NCBI GenBank assembly: GCA_022563655.1
Contig: JADFMW010000126.1
Span: forward strand, 1 to 8,138
Direction: 5' to 3'
Source: Pseudomonadota bacterium
GTDB lineage: Bacteria; Pseudomonadota; Alphaproteobacteria; JAAXGF01
DNA length: 8,138 bases
Shown here: positions 1-5,857 of the stretch, one piece after another
Layout of the letters: each line of letters begins with the position of its first letter
How positions within the stretch are numbered: position 1 is the stretch's first letter
Notes under the pieces: generated by a model
What the model saw: only the letters and a program-made list of their open reading frames with translations
Databases searched by the model: none
Told to the model about the DNA's origin: nothing
Program-made: the position numbers and the translations under genes

Positions 1-84
1 GACGATGCGGCCCGATGGTTTGTCGAACACGACGCCGGCGTCGGCTTGCTCGGCCAACCCGGCGATCAACGGCAGGTCCTCTTG
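1..84 (-). other. Out-of-frame coding fragment downstream of broken mutM, possibly a small envelope protein
   Basis: In the minus-strand frame offset from mutM, positions 84 to 1 are open and read QEDLPLIAGL followed by VVFDKPSGRIV, running off the window edge. This composition (acidic, Gly/Pro turns, hydrophobic strand) looks like real coding sequence and not a shadow of mutM. It resembles, from memory and without a search, small alphaproteobacterial lipoprotein-like proteins encoded just downstream of mutM, where the PLxxGL motif lies shortly after the exported N-terminus. No start codon or signal peptide is visible here, because the upstream side is mutM sequence. The fragment therefore looks like the middle of a second gene joined to the middle of mutM. 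The function is unknown. Confidence 0.35.
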
Positions 85-545
85 CCGGCCAGCCGCGCCG
101 CCAGCGCGGCGCCGGTGAAGCCTTCGTCGAGCGGTTCCGGGCCGAGGCCGGCGAGCAACGGATGGCGCTCGAGCTCGTCGGCCGCGGCCAGGGTGATCAG
201 CCCGAAGCGGCGCGTGTCGTTGAACGTGAGGTGCCCGCCGTCGTCGGTGTGGAAAATGACGTGGTCGTGCCGCCCGGGAGCTCGCGGGCTGCCGTTGTGC
301 AGCACCAGCCGGCCGGACATGCCGAGATGGATGAGCATCACGGCGCCGTCGTCGAGATGGACCAGGATATACTTCGCGCGGCGCCCGATGGCGGCGATCC
401 TGCGGCCGGTGACGCGCTCGGCGAAGCGCGGCGGCAGCGGGATCCGCAGCGCGTCGCAGCGTTGATCGACGCGCACGATGGCGCGCCCCACCAGCCGCGG
501 CGCCAAGCCACGGCACACGGTCTCGACCTCGGGCAACTCGGGCAT
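66..545 (-). pseudogene. mutM: Truncated formamidopyrimidine-DNA glycosylase (MutM/Fpg), N-terminal half only
   Basis: MutM excises 8-oxoguanine and other oxidised purines from DNA by a glycosylase/AP-lyase mechanism. The frame opens with the hallmark MPELPEVET; after Met removal the Pro is the Schiff-base nucleophile and the next Glu is catalytic. Lys58 in RRAKYIL, the HLGMSGRL stretch (about residues 73-80) and NDTRRFG (about 110-116) are also present. Homology continues to the segment ending GKRT, then two codons lead to TGA at 68-66. The product would be 159 residues, against about 270-290 for the family. The helix-two-turn-helix domain and the four-Cys zinc finger, both needed for DNA binding, are absent. 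The sequence past the stop does not resume MutM in any frame, so this is a deletion or chimeric junction and not a simple frameshift. No clear ribosome binding site precedes the ATG at 545. It is divergent from the ubiE fusion. The identity of the N-terminal half is secure; whether it is a true pseudogene or an assembly artefact is open. Confidence 0.8.
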
Positions 546-617
546 CGTGCGGTAAGGTAACGCCCTTTCCGGCGCCGCGCTACGTTGCGCTTCCTAAATC
601 CGACGAGTGGGGCTAAA

Positions 618-634
618 GTTTCCAAATAGGAAAC
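618..634. promoter_or_regulatory. Palindromic operator candidate (GTTTCC-N5-GGAAAC) in the mutM/ubiE divergent region
   Basis: A perfect 6-bp inverted repeat, GTTTCC and GGAAAC separated by AAATA, sits 31 bp before the first ATG of the HTH-UbiE gene and 73 bp before mutM. Its size and A/T-rich centre fit a dimeric XRE/Cro-type repressor site. The gene immediately downstream begins with exactly such a DNA-binding domain. A weak -10-like hexamer, TAAAGT at 614-619 (with TTCCTA at 591-596, 17 bp upstream), would overlap the left arm, so a bound protein would block it. The palindrome is seen directly; its use as an operator, and autoregulation, are inference. Because it is AT-rich in a very GC-rich context it stands out. 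Confidence 0.45.
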
Positions 635-658
635 CTTGCCAACGGGGGCGAAACCCGT

Positions 659-676
659 CGTCCAATGCGTCCAATG
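659..676 (+). repeat. 9-bp perfect tandem duplication containing the start codon of the HTH-UbiE gene
   Basis: The unit CGTCCAATG occurs twice back to back, at 659-667 and 668-676, each ending in an in-frame ATG (665 and 674). The duplication lengthens the protein by three residues (MRP before MENRIRHW) and gives two starts in the same local context. A small hairpin (ACGGG 642-646 with CCCGT 654-658) lies just upstream and takes up the only G-rich, Shine-Dalgarno-like stretch. Confidence 0.8.
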
Positions 677-1717
677 GAGAACCGCATCCGCCACTGGCGC
701 CGCGCGCGCGGGCTCAGCCAGCAGGCGCTCGGGCACATGGTGGGGCTCGGCAAGCCGACGATCTCGAAGCTCGAGCGCGGCGAGCTGCGCTTGCGCGACG
801 TGACCATCGCCAAGCTGGTCGACGCCCTGGGCGTGCCGGCGGGCGAGCTGCTCGGCGACTACGCGAGCGGCGCGAGCGGGCCGCAGGCGCGCCGTGGCCC
901 CGGCGGGGCGCGCGCCCACGAACCAAACCACGAACCAAGCCGCGAGCCAAACCGCGAGCCCAACCGGGGCACGAAGACGCATTTCGGCTTTCGCGCCGTC
1001 GGCGTGGAGGAAAAGGCGCGCTTGGTGCGCGACGTTTTCTCGGCCGTCGCGCCGCGCTACGACCTGATGAACGATCTGATGAGCGGCGGCGTCCACCGGC
1101 TGTGGAAGGCCGACCTGATCGACTGCCTCAAGCCGCGCCCCGGCATGTGCATCGTCGACGTCGCCGGCGGCACCGGCGACGTGGCCTTCCGCATCCTCGA
1201 CCGCGCCGGCGGCGCCGCGTCCGGCACCCGCGTCGTCGTCTGCGACGCGAACCCGGCGATGATCGAGCGTGGCCGCGACCGCGCGGCCGACCGCGGCGTT
1301 TTCGCCGGCATCGACTGGCTCTGCGGCGACGCCGAGAACCTGCCGCTGGCCGACGCCTGCGTCGACGCCTACACCATCGCCTTCGGCATTCGCAACTTCG
1401 GCCGCATCGACCGCGCGCTGGCCGAGGCGCGGCGCGTGCTCAAGCCGGGCGGGCGCTTCGTCTGCCTCGAGTTCAGCCAAATCGTGGTGCCGGGCTTGGC
1501 GCGGCTTTACGACGCCTACTCGTTCAAACTGCTGCCGGCGTTGGGCGCGCTCGTCGCCGGCAACCAAGCGGCTTACCAATACCTGGTCGAGAGCATCCGC
1601 CGGTTCCCCGACCAGGAGCGCTTCGCCGAGATGATCGCCGCCGCTGCTCTCGGCAACGTACGCTACCGCAACCTGAGCGGCGGCATCGCGGCCCTGCATT
1701 CGGCTTGGCGCATCTGA
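665..1717 (+). CDS. ubiE: XRE helix-turn-helix domain fused to UbiE ubiquinone C-methyltransferase
   Basis: Residues 105-350 are a complete UbiE, the S-adenosylmethionine-dependent C-methyltransferase of ubiquinone (and menaquinone) synthesis. They show THFGF at 105-109, RYDLMNDLMS at 131-140, SAM motif I VDVAGGTGD (164-172), GDAENLP (221-227), AFGIRNF (239-245), RRVLKPGG, and a C-terminal LSGGIAALHSAW. The family length is about 250 residues, so the domain is full length. Ahead of it, in the same frame, residues 6-63 form an XRE/Cro-type helix-turn-helix (RGLSQQALG, then GKPTISKLERGE), joined by a 40-residue Pro/Arg/Glu-rich linker. From about position 840 to 1003 the frame has no ATG, GTG or TTG, so UbiE has no conventional start of its own. 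ATG 665 and ATG 674 are both possible starts, inside a 9-bp tandem repeat, and neither has a good Shine-Dalgarno. ubiB follows after 4 nt. UbiE is certain; the biological reality of the fusion is likely but unproven. Confidence 0.88.
   Translation: MRPMENRIRHWRRARGLSQQALGHMVGLGKPTISKLERGELRLRDVTIAKLVDALGVPAGELLGDYASGASGPQARRGPGGARAHEPNHEPSREPNREPNRGTKTHFGFRAVGVEEKARLVRDVFSAVAPRYDLMNDLMSGGVHRLWKADLIDCLKPRPGMCIVDVAGGTGDVAFRILDRAGGAASGTRVVVCDANPAMIERGRDRAADRGVFAGIDWLCGDAENLPLADACVDAYTIAFGIRNFGRIDRALAEARRVLKPGGRFVCLEFSQIVVPGLARLYDAYSFKLLPALGALVAGNQAAYQYLVESIRRFPDQERFAEMIAAAALGNVRYRNLSGGIAALHSAWRI
918..965 (+). repeat. Four tandem 12-bp repeats encoding the HEPN/REPN linker of the HTH-UbiE fusion
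   Basis: Four consecutive 12-bp units start at 918, 930, 942 and 954. Consensus is RCGARCCAAACC with scattered substitutions (acgaaccaaacc, acgaaccaagcc, gcgagccaaacc, gcgagcccaacc). In the UbiE frame they encode residues 85-100 as HEPN, HEPS, REPN, REPN. As the unit is a multiple of three, copy number can change without breaking the frame. It lies exactly between the DNA-binding and methyltransferase domains. Confidence 0.85.
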
Positions 1718-1721
1718 GGCG

Positions 1722-3260
1722 ATGCTGCGCACGGCCCGTAACGTTTGCCGCATGGTCGGCATCGCCCGCACCCTGGCGCGGCACGACGCGCTGTTCCCGC
1801 TCGAGATTCTAGGGCTCCCGCCGGCGCTGACGGCGCTCGCCAAGTTGGCGTCGCGCCGCGGCGCGCCGGGACGGCCGGGCGAGCGGCTGGTCGCGGCGCT
1901 GCAGACGCTCGGACCCGGCTTCATCAAGTTCGGCCAGGCGCTGTCGACCCGGCCGGACGTGATCGGCGAGACCATGGCGCAAGACCTCTCGAACCTCCAG
2001 GACCGTCTGCCGCCGTTTCCCGCGGCGCAAGCCCGCGCCACCATCGAGGCCGAGCTTGGCGCACCGCTCGATGAGCTATTCAGCCGCTTCGACGACGAGC
2101 CCGTCGCCGCCGCCTCGATCGCCCAGGTCCATTTCGCCACCACCAGCGAGGGCCGCGAGGTGGCGGTCAAGGTGCTGCGCCCGCGCATCGAGCAGGCCTT
2201 CGCCCGCGACCTCGAACTGTTCTACTGGCTGGCCGAGCTGATCGAACGCGCGCAGCCCGCATGGCGGCGGTTGAAGCCGGTCGAGGTGGTGCGAAAGCTG
2301 GCCGAGGTGGTGACCATCGAGATGGACCTGGGCCTCGAGGCGGCGGCGGCCTCGGAGCTGCGCGAGAACCTCGCCGAAGACGAGGGCCTGCGCGTTCCCG
2401 CGATCGATTGGCGGCGCACCGCGCGGCGGGTGCTGACGCTCGAACGCGTCGAGGGCATCCCCATCGACGAGCGCGAGGCGCTGGTCTCGGCCGGCCACGA
2501 TCTCGACGCGATCATCGAAAAGGCGGCCCGCTCGTTCTTCAACCAGGTGTTTCGCGACGGCTTCTTTCACGCCGACCTGCACCCGGGAAATCTGTTCGTC
2601 GCTCCCGCCGGCGACATCGTCGCCGTCGACTTCGGCATCATGGGCCGGCTCGACCGCGAGACGCGGCGCTACCTGGCCGAGATGCTGCTTGGCTTTCTCA
2701 CCGGCGACTACGTGCGCGTCGCCGACATGCACTTCGAGGCCGACTACGTGCCGGCGGGCAAGTCGCGCGACGCCTTCATCCAGGCGTGCCGCTCGATCGG
2801 CGAGCCGATCCTCGGCCGGCCGCTGCACGAAATCTCGCTCGCCCAGCTTCTCGGCCGGCTGTTTCAGGTGACCGAGACCTTCGCCATGGAGACCCAGCCG
2901 CAGCTTCTGCTGCTGCAGAAGACCATGGTGTTCGTCGAGGGCCTCGGCCGCCGGCTCAACCCCGAGGTCAACATATGGGCGCTCGCCCAGCCGTTGATCG
3001 AGGAGTGGGTGCGCGAGAACCTCAGCCCCGAGGCGCGGCTGCGCGACGCCGCCGCCGAGGGCCTCGCCGCCGCCCAGCGCCTGCCCAAGCTGCTGAAAGA
3101 TGCCGAGACGATGCTAGCCGCGGGTGCCGACGGCGGCCTCAAGCTGCACCCGGAGACGCTGCGCGCGCTGACCCAGGCGGGGACGCGCCGCGGCGCCGCG
3201 ACGCCGCTGTTGTGGGCGGCGCTCGCCGCGCTGGCGCTCACCATGGCAGCCCTGTTATGA
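1722..3260 (+). CDS. ubiB: UbiB, COQ8/ADCK-type atypical kinase required for ubiquinone biosynthesis
   Basis: UbiB is a membrane-associated member of the ABC1/ADCK/COQ8 protein-kinase-like family. It supports the hydroxylation/assembly stage of ubiquinone synthesis through ATPase activity and is no longer regarded as the hydroxylase itself. The 512-residue length matches the family. Signature elements are present: KxGQ as KFGQ (69-72), the alanine-rich nucleotide loop VAAAS (128-132), the ATP lysine K150 in VAVKVLRP, the catalytic-loop equivalent HADLHPGN (283-290) and metal-binding VDFG (D303). The last 20 residues (PLLWAALAALALTMAALL) form a hydrophobic membrane anchor. The N-terminus RTLARHDALFPLE is typical, supporting ATG 1722, which is 4 nt after the ubiE stop and has only a poorly spaced GAGG before it, so translation is probably coupled to ubiE. 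Its stop codon lies inside a 23-bp tandem duplication. Confidence 0.96.
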   Translation: MLRTARNVCRMVGIARTLARHDALFPLEILGLPPALTALAKLASRRGAPGRPGERLVAALQTLGPGFIKFGQALSTRPDVIGETMAQDLSNLQDRLPPFPAAQARATIEAELGAPLDELFSRFDDEPVAAASIAQVHFATTSEGREVAVKVLRPRIEQAFARDLELFYWLAELIERAQPAWRRLKPVEVVRKLAEVVTIEMDLGLEAAAASELRENLAEDEGLRVPAIDWRRTARRVLTLERVEGIPIDEREALVSAGHDLDAIIEKAARSFFNQVFRDGFFHADLHPGNLFVAPAGDIVAVDFGIMGRLDRETRRYLAEMLLGFLTGDYVRVADMHFEADYVPAGKSRDAFIQACRSIGEPILGRPLHEISLAQLLGRLFQVTETFAMETQPQLLLLQKTMVFVEGLGRRLNPEVNIWALAQPLIEEWVRENLSPEARLRDAAAEGLAAAQRLPKLLKDAETMLAAGADGGLKLHPETLRALTQAGTRRGAATPLLWAALAALALTMAALL

Positions 3261-3299
3261 GCACAGGCCCGGCATGGTTATGAGCACAGGCCCGGCATG
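3254..3299 (+). repeat. 23-bp perfect tandem duplication across the ubiB stop codon
   Basis: The 23-bp unit that begins GTTATGAGCACAGG and ends CCGGCATG occurs twice without interruption, at 3254-3276 and 3277-3299. The first copy supplies the final Leu codon and TGA of ubiB. Each copy contains ATGAGCACAGG, overlapping the stop as ATGA, and a tiny frame from 3257 would end after eight residues in the second copy. Perfect identity suggests a recent slippage event. Confidence 0.9.
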
Positions 3300-3308
3300 C
3301 GGGCGGGG

Positions 3309-3337
3309 TTGCACCTGGGCGGGGCCGGCCTTACGTT
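3309..3337 (+). promoter_or_regulatory. Possible secondary promoter upstream of coaBC
   Basis: TTGCAC (3309-3314) and TACGTT (3332-3337) are separated by 17 bp in the 116-bp gap between ubiB and coaBC, about 40 bp before the coaBC start. TTGC-type -35 boxes are common in alphaproteobacteria, but the -10 match is poor (three of six). The gap is the largest inside the operon, which makes an internal promoter plausible. Weak evidence. Confidence 0.27.
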
Positions 3338-3363
3338 AATCCCGACCGCCATTGACGCCCCGC

Positions 3364-3371
3364 GGGAGGGG
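3364..3371 (+). promoter_or_regulatory. Strong ribosome binding site of coaBC
   Basis: GGGAGGGG lies 5 nt before the ATG at 3377 (spacer CACCC). It is the best Shine-Dalgarno in the window and fixes the coaBC start, in line with the normal MLDGKRILLIISGGI N-terminus. Confidence 0.7.
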
Positions 3372-3376
3372 CACCC

Positions 3377-4585
3377 ATGCTCGACGGCAAACGCATTCTC
3401 CTGATCATTTCCGGCGGCATCGCGGCTTACAAGAGCCTCGAGCTGATCCGCCGCCTGCGCGAGCGCGGCGCCGGGGTGCGCTGCGTGCTGAGCGCCGGCG
3501 GGGCGGAGTTCGTCACCCCCTTGTCGGTCGCCTCATTGAGCGGCGAGAAGGTGTACTCCGAGCTGTTCTCGCTCACCGACGAGAGCGAGATGGGGCACAT
3601 CCGACTGTCGCGCGAGGTCGACCTCGTCGTCGTCGCGCCGGCGAGCGCCGACCTGCTCGCCAAGATGGCGGCGGGGCTCGCCGACGACCTGGCGAGCACC
3701 GCGCTGCTCGCCACCGACAAGCCGGTGCTGGTGGCGCCGGCGATGAACGCGCGGATGTGGGAGCACCCGGCGACGAAGCGCAACCTGCGCACCCTCGAGG
3801 CCGACGGCGTGCTGCGCGTCGGTCCCGAGGCCGGCGACCTCGCCTGCGGCGAGGAGGGCGAGGGCCGCATGGCCGAGCCGGCGCAGATTCTCGCCGCGAT
3901 CGAGCAGGCGCTGCCCGGCGAGCGGCCGCTCGGCGGCAAGCGGGCGCTCGTCACCAGCGGTCCCACGCAAGAGGCGATCGACCCGGTGCGCTACATCTCC
4001 AGCCGCTCGTCGGGCAAGCAGGGCCACGCGATCGCCGCCGCTTGCGCCCGCCTCGGCGCCGATGTGACGCTGGTGTCGGGGCCGACGAGTCAGCCCGACC
4101 CGGCCGGCGTCCGGGTGGTCCGCATCGAATCGGCCGCCGAGATGCACGCCGCGTGTGAGCAGGCGCTGCCCGTGGACGTTGCGGTATGCGCCGCCGCCGT
4201 CGCCGACTGGCGGGTGGCCCGGCCGCGCGGTCACAAGGTCAAGAAGGACGGCGGGCCGCCCAAACTCGAGCTGGTCGAGAACGCCGATATCCTGGCCGCG
4301 CTCAGCGCCGCCGGCAACCGGCGGCCGACGTTGGTCGTCGGCTTCGCTGCGGAGACCGAGAAGGTGGTTAAGAACGCCGTCGCCAAGCGCGCCCGAAAGG
4401 GCTGCGACTGGATCGTCGCCAACGACGTCTCGCCGCGAACCGGGACGCTCGGCGGCGACCGCAACGCCGTGCACCTGATTACCGCGGACGGCGTCGAGCG
4501 CTGGCCGGAGATGAGCAAGGCGGCCGTGGCCGAGCGCCTCGCCGCCCGCGTCGCCGAGCACCTCGCGGCCGCGCGCGACGCATGA
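3377..4585 (+). CDS. coaBC: Bifunctional phosphopantothenoylcysteine decarboxylase / phosphopantothenate-cysteine ligase CoaBC (Dfp)
   Basis: This enzyme performs two successive steps of coenzyme A synthesis: CTP-dependent ligation of cysteine to 4'-phosphopantothenate (CoaB, C-terminal) and FMN-dependent decarboxylation to 4'-phosphopantetheine (CoaC, N-terminal). The 402-residue length is normal. The CoaC half shows the flavin loop SGGIAAYKS (12-20), catalytic His74 in MGHIRLS, the PASADLLAKMAAG loop, PAMNARMW with Asn124, and the flap Cys157 in ACGEEGEGR. The CoaB half shows TSGPTQEAIDPVRYI, SSGKQGHAIA, AAAVADWR, Lys289/Lys290 in KVKK, VENADIL and VGFAAET. One oddity is that the Asn normally found in the VRYIxNRSSGK segment is Ser209 here (AGC). 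A good ribosome binding site precedes the ATG. The stop overlaps the dut start by 4 nt (ATGA). Confidence 0.96.
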   Translation: MLDGKRILLIISGGIAAYKSLELIRRLRERGAGVRCVLSAGGAEFVTPLSVASLSGEKVYSELFSLTDESEMGHIRLSREVDLVVVAPASADLLAKMAAGLADDLASTALLATDKPVLVAPAMNARMWEHPATKRNLRTLEADGVLRVGPEAGDLACGEEGEGRMAEPAQILAAIEQALPGERPLGGKRALVTSGPTQEAIDPVRYISSRSSGKQGHAIAAACARLGADVTLVSGPTSQPDPAGVRVVRIESAAEMHAACEQALPVDVAVCAAAVADWRVARPRGHKVKKDGGPPKLELVENADILAALSAAGNRRPTLVVGFAAETEKVVKNAVAKRARKGCDWIVANDVSPRTGTLGGDRNAVHLITADGVERWPEMSKAAVAERLAARVAEHLAAARDA

Positions 4586-5037
4586 GCGGCCCGACCCTCG
4601 GCGTCGCCGTGAAGCGCCTTTCGCATGCCTCGGACCTGCCGCTGCCCGCCTACGCCAGCGCACAGGGCGCCGGGATGGATCTCGCGGCCGCTGTGGACGC
4701 GCCGCTCACCATCGCCCCAGGCGCCCGGAAGCTGGTGCCCACCGGCATCGCCATCGCGCTGCCGCCAGGCTACGAGGCCCAGGTACGCCCGCGTTCGGGG
4801 CTGGCGCTCGAGCACGGGGTGACCGTGCTCAACGCCCCCGGCACGATCGACGCGGACTACCGCGGCGAGATCGGCGTCATCCTCGCCAACTTCGGCGACA
4901 GCACGTTCACCGTGACCCGCGGCATGCGCGTCGCGCAGCTCGTCGTCGCGCCGGTGGCGCGCATCGCATGGCGCGCGGCCGACGCGCTGCCCGCGAGCGA
5001 GCGCGGCGCCGGCGGCTTCGGCTCCACCGGTTGCTGA
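4582..5037 (+). CDS. dut: Deoxyuridine 5'-triphosphate nucleotidohydrolase (dUTPase)
   Basis: Dut hydrolyses dUTP to dUMP and pyrophosphate, keeping uracil out of DNA and supplying the dTMP precursor; it is a homotrimer with active sites at subunit interfaces. All five family motifs are visible in order in 151 residues: AGMDLAA (30-36), PRSGLA (70-75), the uracil-binding hairpin GTIDADYRGE (87-96, catalytic Asp90), RGMRVAQLV, and the C-terminal arm ERGAGGFGSTG (140-150), whose Phe146 stacks on the base. The chain ends in Cys instead of the more usual basic or Gly tail, which should not matter. The ATG overlaps the coaBC stop (ATGA), with no separate Shine-Dalgarno, so its translation is probably coupled to coaBC. 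coaBC-dut adjacency is widely conserved in proteobacteria. Confidence 0.97.
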   Translation: MSGPTLGVAVKRLSHASDLPLPAYASAQGAGMDLAAAVDAPLTIAPGARKLVPTGIAIALPPGYEAQVRPRSGLALEHGVTVLNAPGTIDADYRGEIGVILANFGDSTFTVTRGMRVAQLVVAPVARIAWRAADALPASERGAGGFGSTGC

Positions 5038-5050
5038 GGCGAGGTCCAGC

Positions 5051-5055
5051 GAGGG
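5051..5055 (+). promoter_or_regulatory. Ribosome binding site supporting the GTG start of the MoeB-like gene
   Basis: GAGGG ends 7 nt before the GTG at 5063, inside the 25-nt gap after dut. No ATG lies nearby, and the following residues (DFTEAQLHRYARHIILPE) are the normal N-terminus of MoeB/ThiF proteins, so this site decides the start. Confidence 0.6.
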
Positions 5056-5062
5056 ACTGGCC

Positions 5063-5857
5063 GTGGATTTCACCGAGGCTCAGCTTCACCGCTACGCGCG
5101 CCACATCATCCTGCCCGAGGTCGGCGGCGAGGGTCAGGCGCGGCTGATGGGCTCGAAGGTGCTGGTGATCGGCGCCGGTGGGCTGGGCTCGCCGCTGCTG
5201 ATGTACCTCGCCGCCGCCGGGGTGGGGACGCTCGGCGTCGTCGACGACGACCGCGTCGAGCTGTCCAATCTGCAACGCCAGATCATTCACGGCACCTCTC
5301 GCATCGGCGACGCCAAGACCGACAGCGCGCGCCGTACCCTGGCGGAAATTAACCCCGAGGTGGAGGTCGTCGCGCATCACGAGCGGCTGACCGCCGAGAG
5401 CGCGCCGGCGCTCATCGAGCCCTACGACCTGGTCGCCGACGGCAGCGACAACTTCGCCACCCGCTACCTCGCCAACGATGCCTGCTACTTCGCCCGCAAG
5501 CCGTTGGTGTCGGCGGCGATGCTGCGCTTCGACGGCCAGATCTCGACGTTCAAGGCCTACCTCGGCGATGGCCACCCGTGCTATCGCTGCCTGTTCCGCG
5601 AGCCGCCGCCGCAGGGGCAGATTCCGTCGTGCTCCGAGGCCGGCGTGCTGGGGACGGTGGCCGGCGCCATGGGCTCGGTGCAGGCGACCGAGGTGCTGAA
5701 GGAGCTCCTGGGCATCGGCGAAAGCCTCTCGGGCTGGCTGTTGCTCTACGAAGCGCTGTCGACGACGTTCCGCAAGCTGCACATCAAGCCCGACCCCGGC
5801 TGCCCGCTGTGCGGGCCCCACGCCACGATCACCGATCTGTCGAGCCATGCCGCCTGA
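5063..5857 (+). CDS. moeB: MoeB/ThiF/HesA-family E1-like adenylyltransferase for a sulfur-carrier protein
   Basis: Members of this family adenylate the C-terminal Gly-Gly of a ubiquitin-like sulfur carrier: MoaD for molybdopterin synthase, or ThiS for thiamine. The 264 residues hold the ATP-binding Rossmann loop GAGGLGSP (37-44), a DDDRVELSNLQRQIIH segment with the adenylation Asp, Asn and Arg, DGSDNFATRYLAND, and the GxxSCSEAGVLG loop (Cys190). The structural zinc site is intact, with Cys173 and Cys176 (CYRC) plus Cys247 and Cys250 (CPLC). There is no C-terminal rhodanese domain, so it is of the short bacterial type. MoeB and ThiF cannot be told apart with confidence from sequence alone; the moeB name follows the usual label for this neighbour of dut in alphaproteobacteria. 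GTG start with a ribosome binding site 7 nt upstream. The last 11 nt overlap the next gene. Confidence 0.9.
   Translation: MDFTEAQLHRYARHIILPEVGGEGQARLMGSKVLVIGAGGLGSPLLMYLAAAGVGTLGVVDDDRVELSNLQRQIIHGTSRIGDAKTDSARRTLAEINPEVEVVAHHERLTAESAPALIEPYDLVADGSDNFATRYLANDACYFARKPLVSAAMLRFDGQISTFKAYLGDGHPCYRCLFREPPPQGQIPSCSEAGVLGTVAGAMGSVQATEVLKELLGIGESLSGWLLLYEALSTTFRKLHIKPDPGCPLCGPHATITDLSSHAA

Noticed and set aside
1..68. Simple frameshift as the cause of the short mutM
   Set aside because: None of the three minus-strand frames past the stop resembles the expected MutM continuation (PIKxxLLDQ, GLGNIY), so a one- or two-base indel cannot explain it.
15..560. Plus-strand open frames opposite mutM (15-560 and 46-465)
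   Set aside because: They are complements of the recognisable MutM N-terminal half and show no motif of their own.
607..1812. 401-codon plus-strand open frame overlapping ubiE in another frame
   Set aside because: Its translation is dominated by Arg/Ala/Gly/Pro from GC-rich codon positions; the conserved UbiE motifs are in the other frame.
338..2188. Long (616-codon) open frame on the minus strand across mutM, ubiE and ubiB
   Set aside because: It runs antisense to two clearly recognised genes, is Arg/Ala/Val-rich in the low-complexity way expected of GC-rich shadow frames, and shows no recognisable motif.
3257..3283. Eight-residue frame in the ubiB 3' duplication as a leader peptide for coaBC
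   Set aside because: It exists only because of the tandem duplication, has no regulatory codon bias, and coaBC has its own strong ribosome binding site about 90 nt further on.
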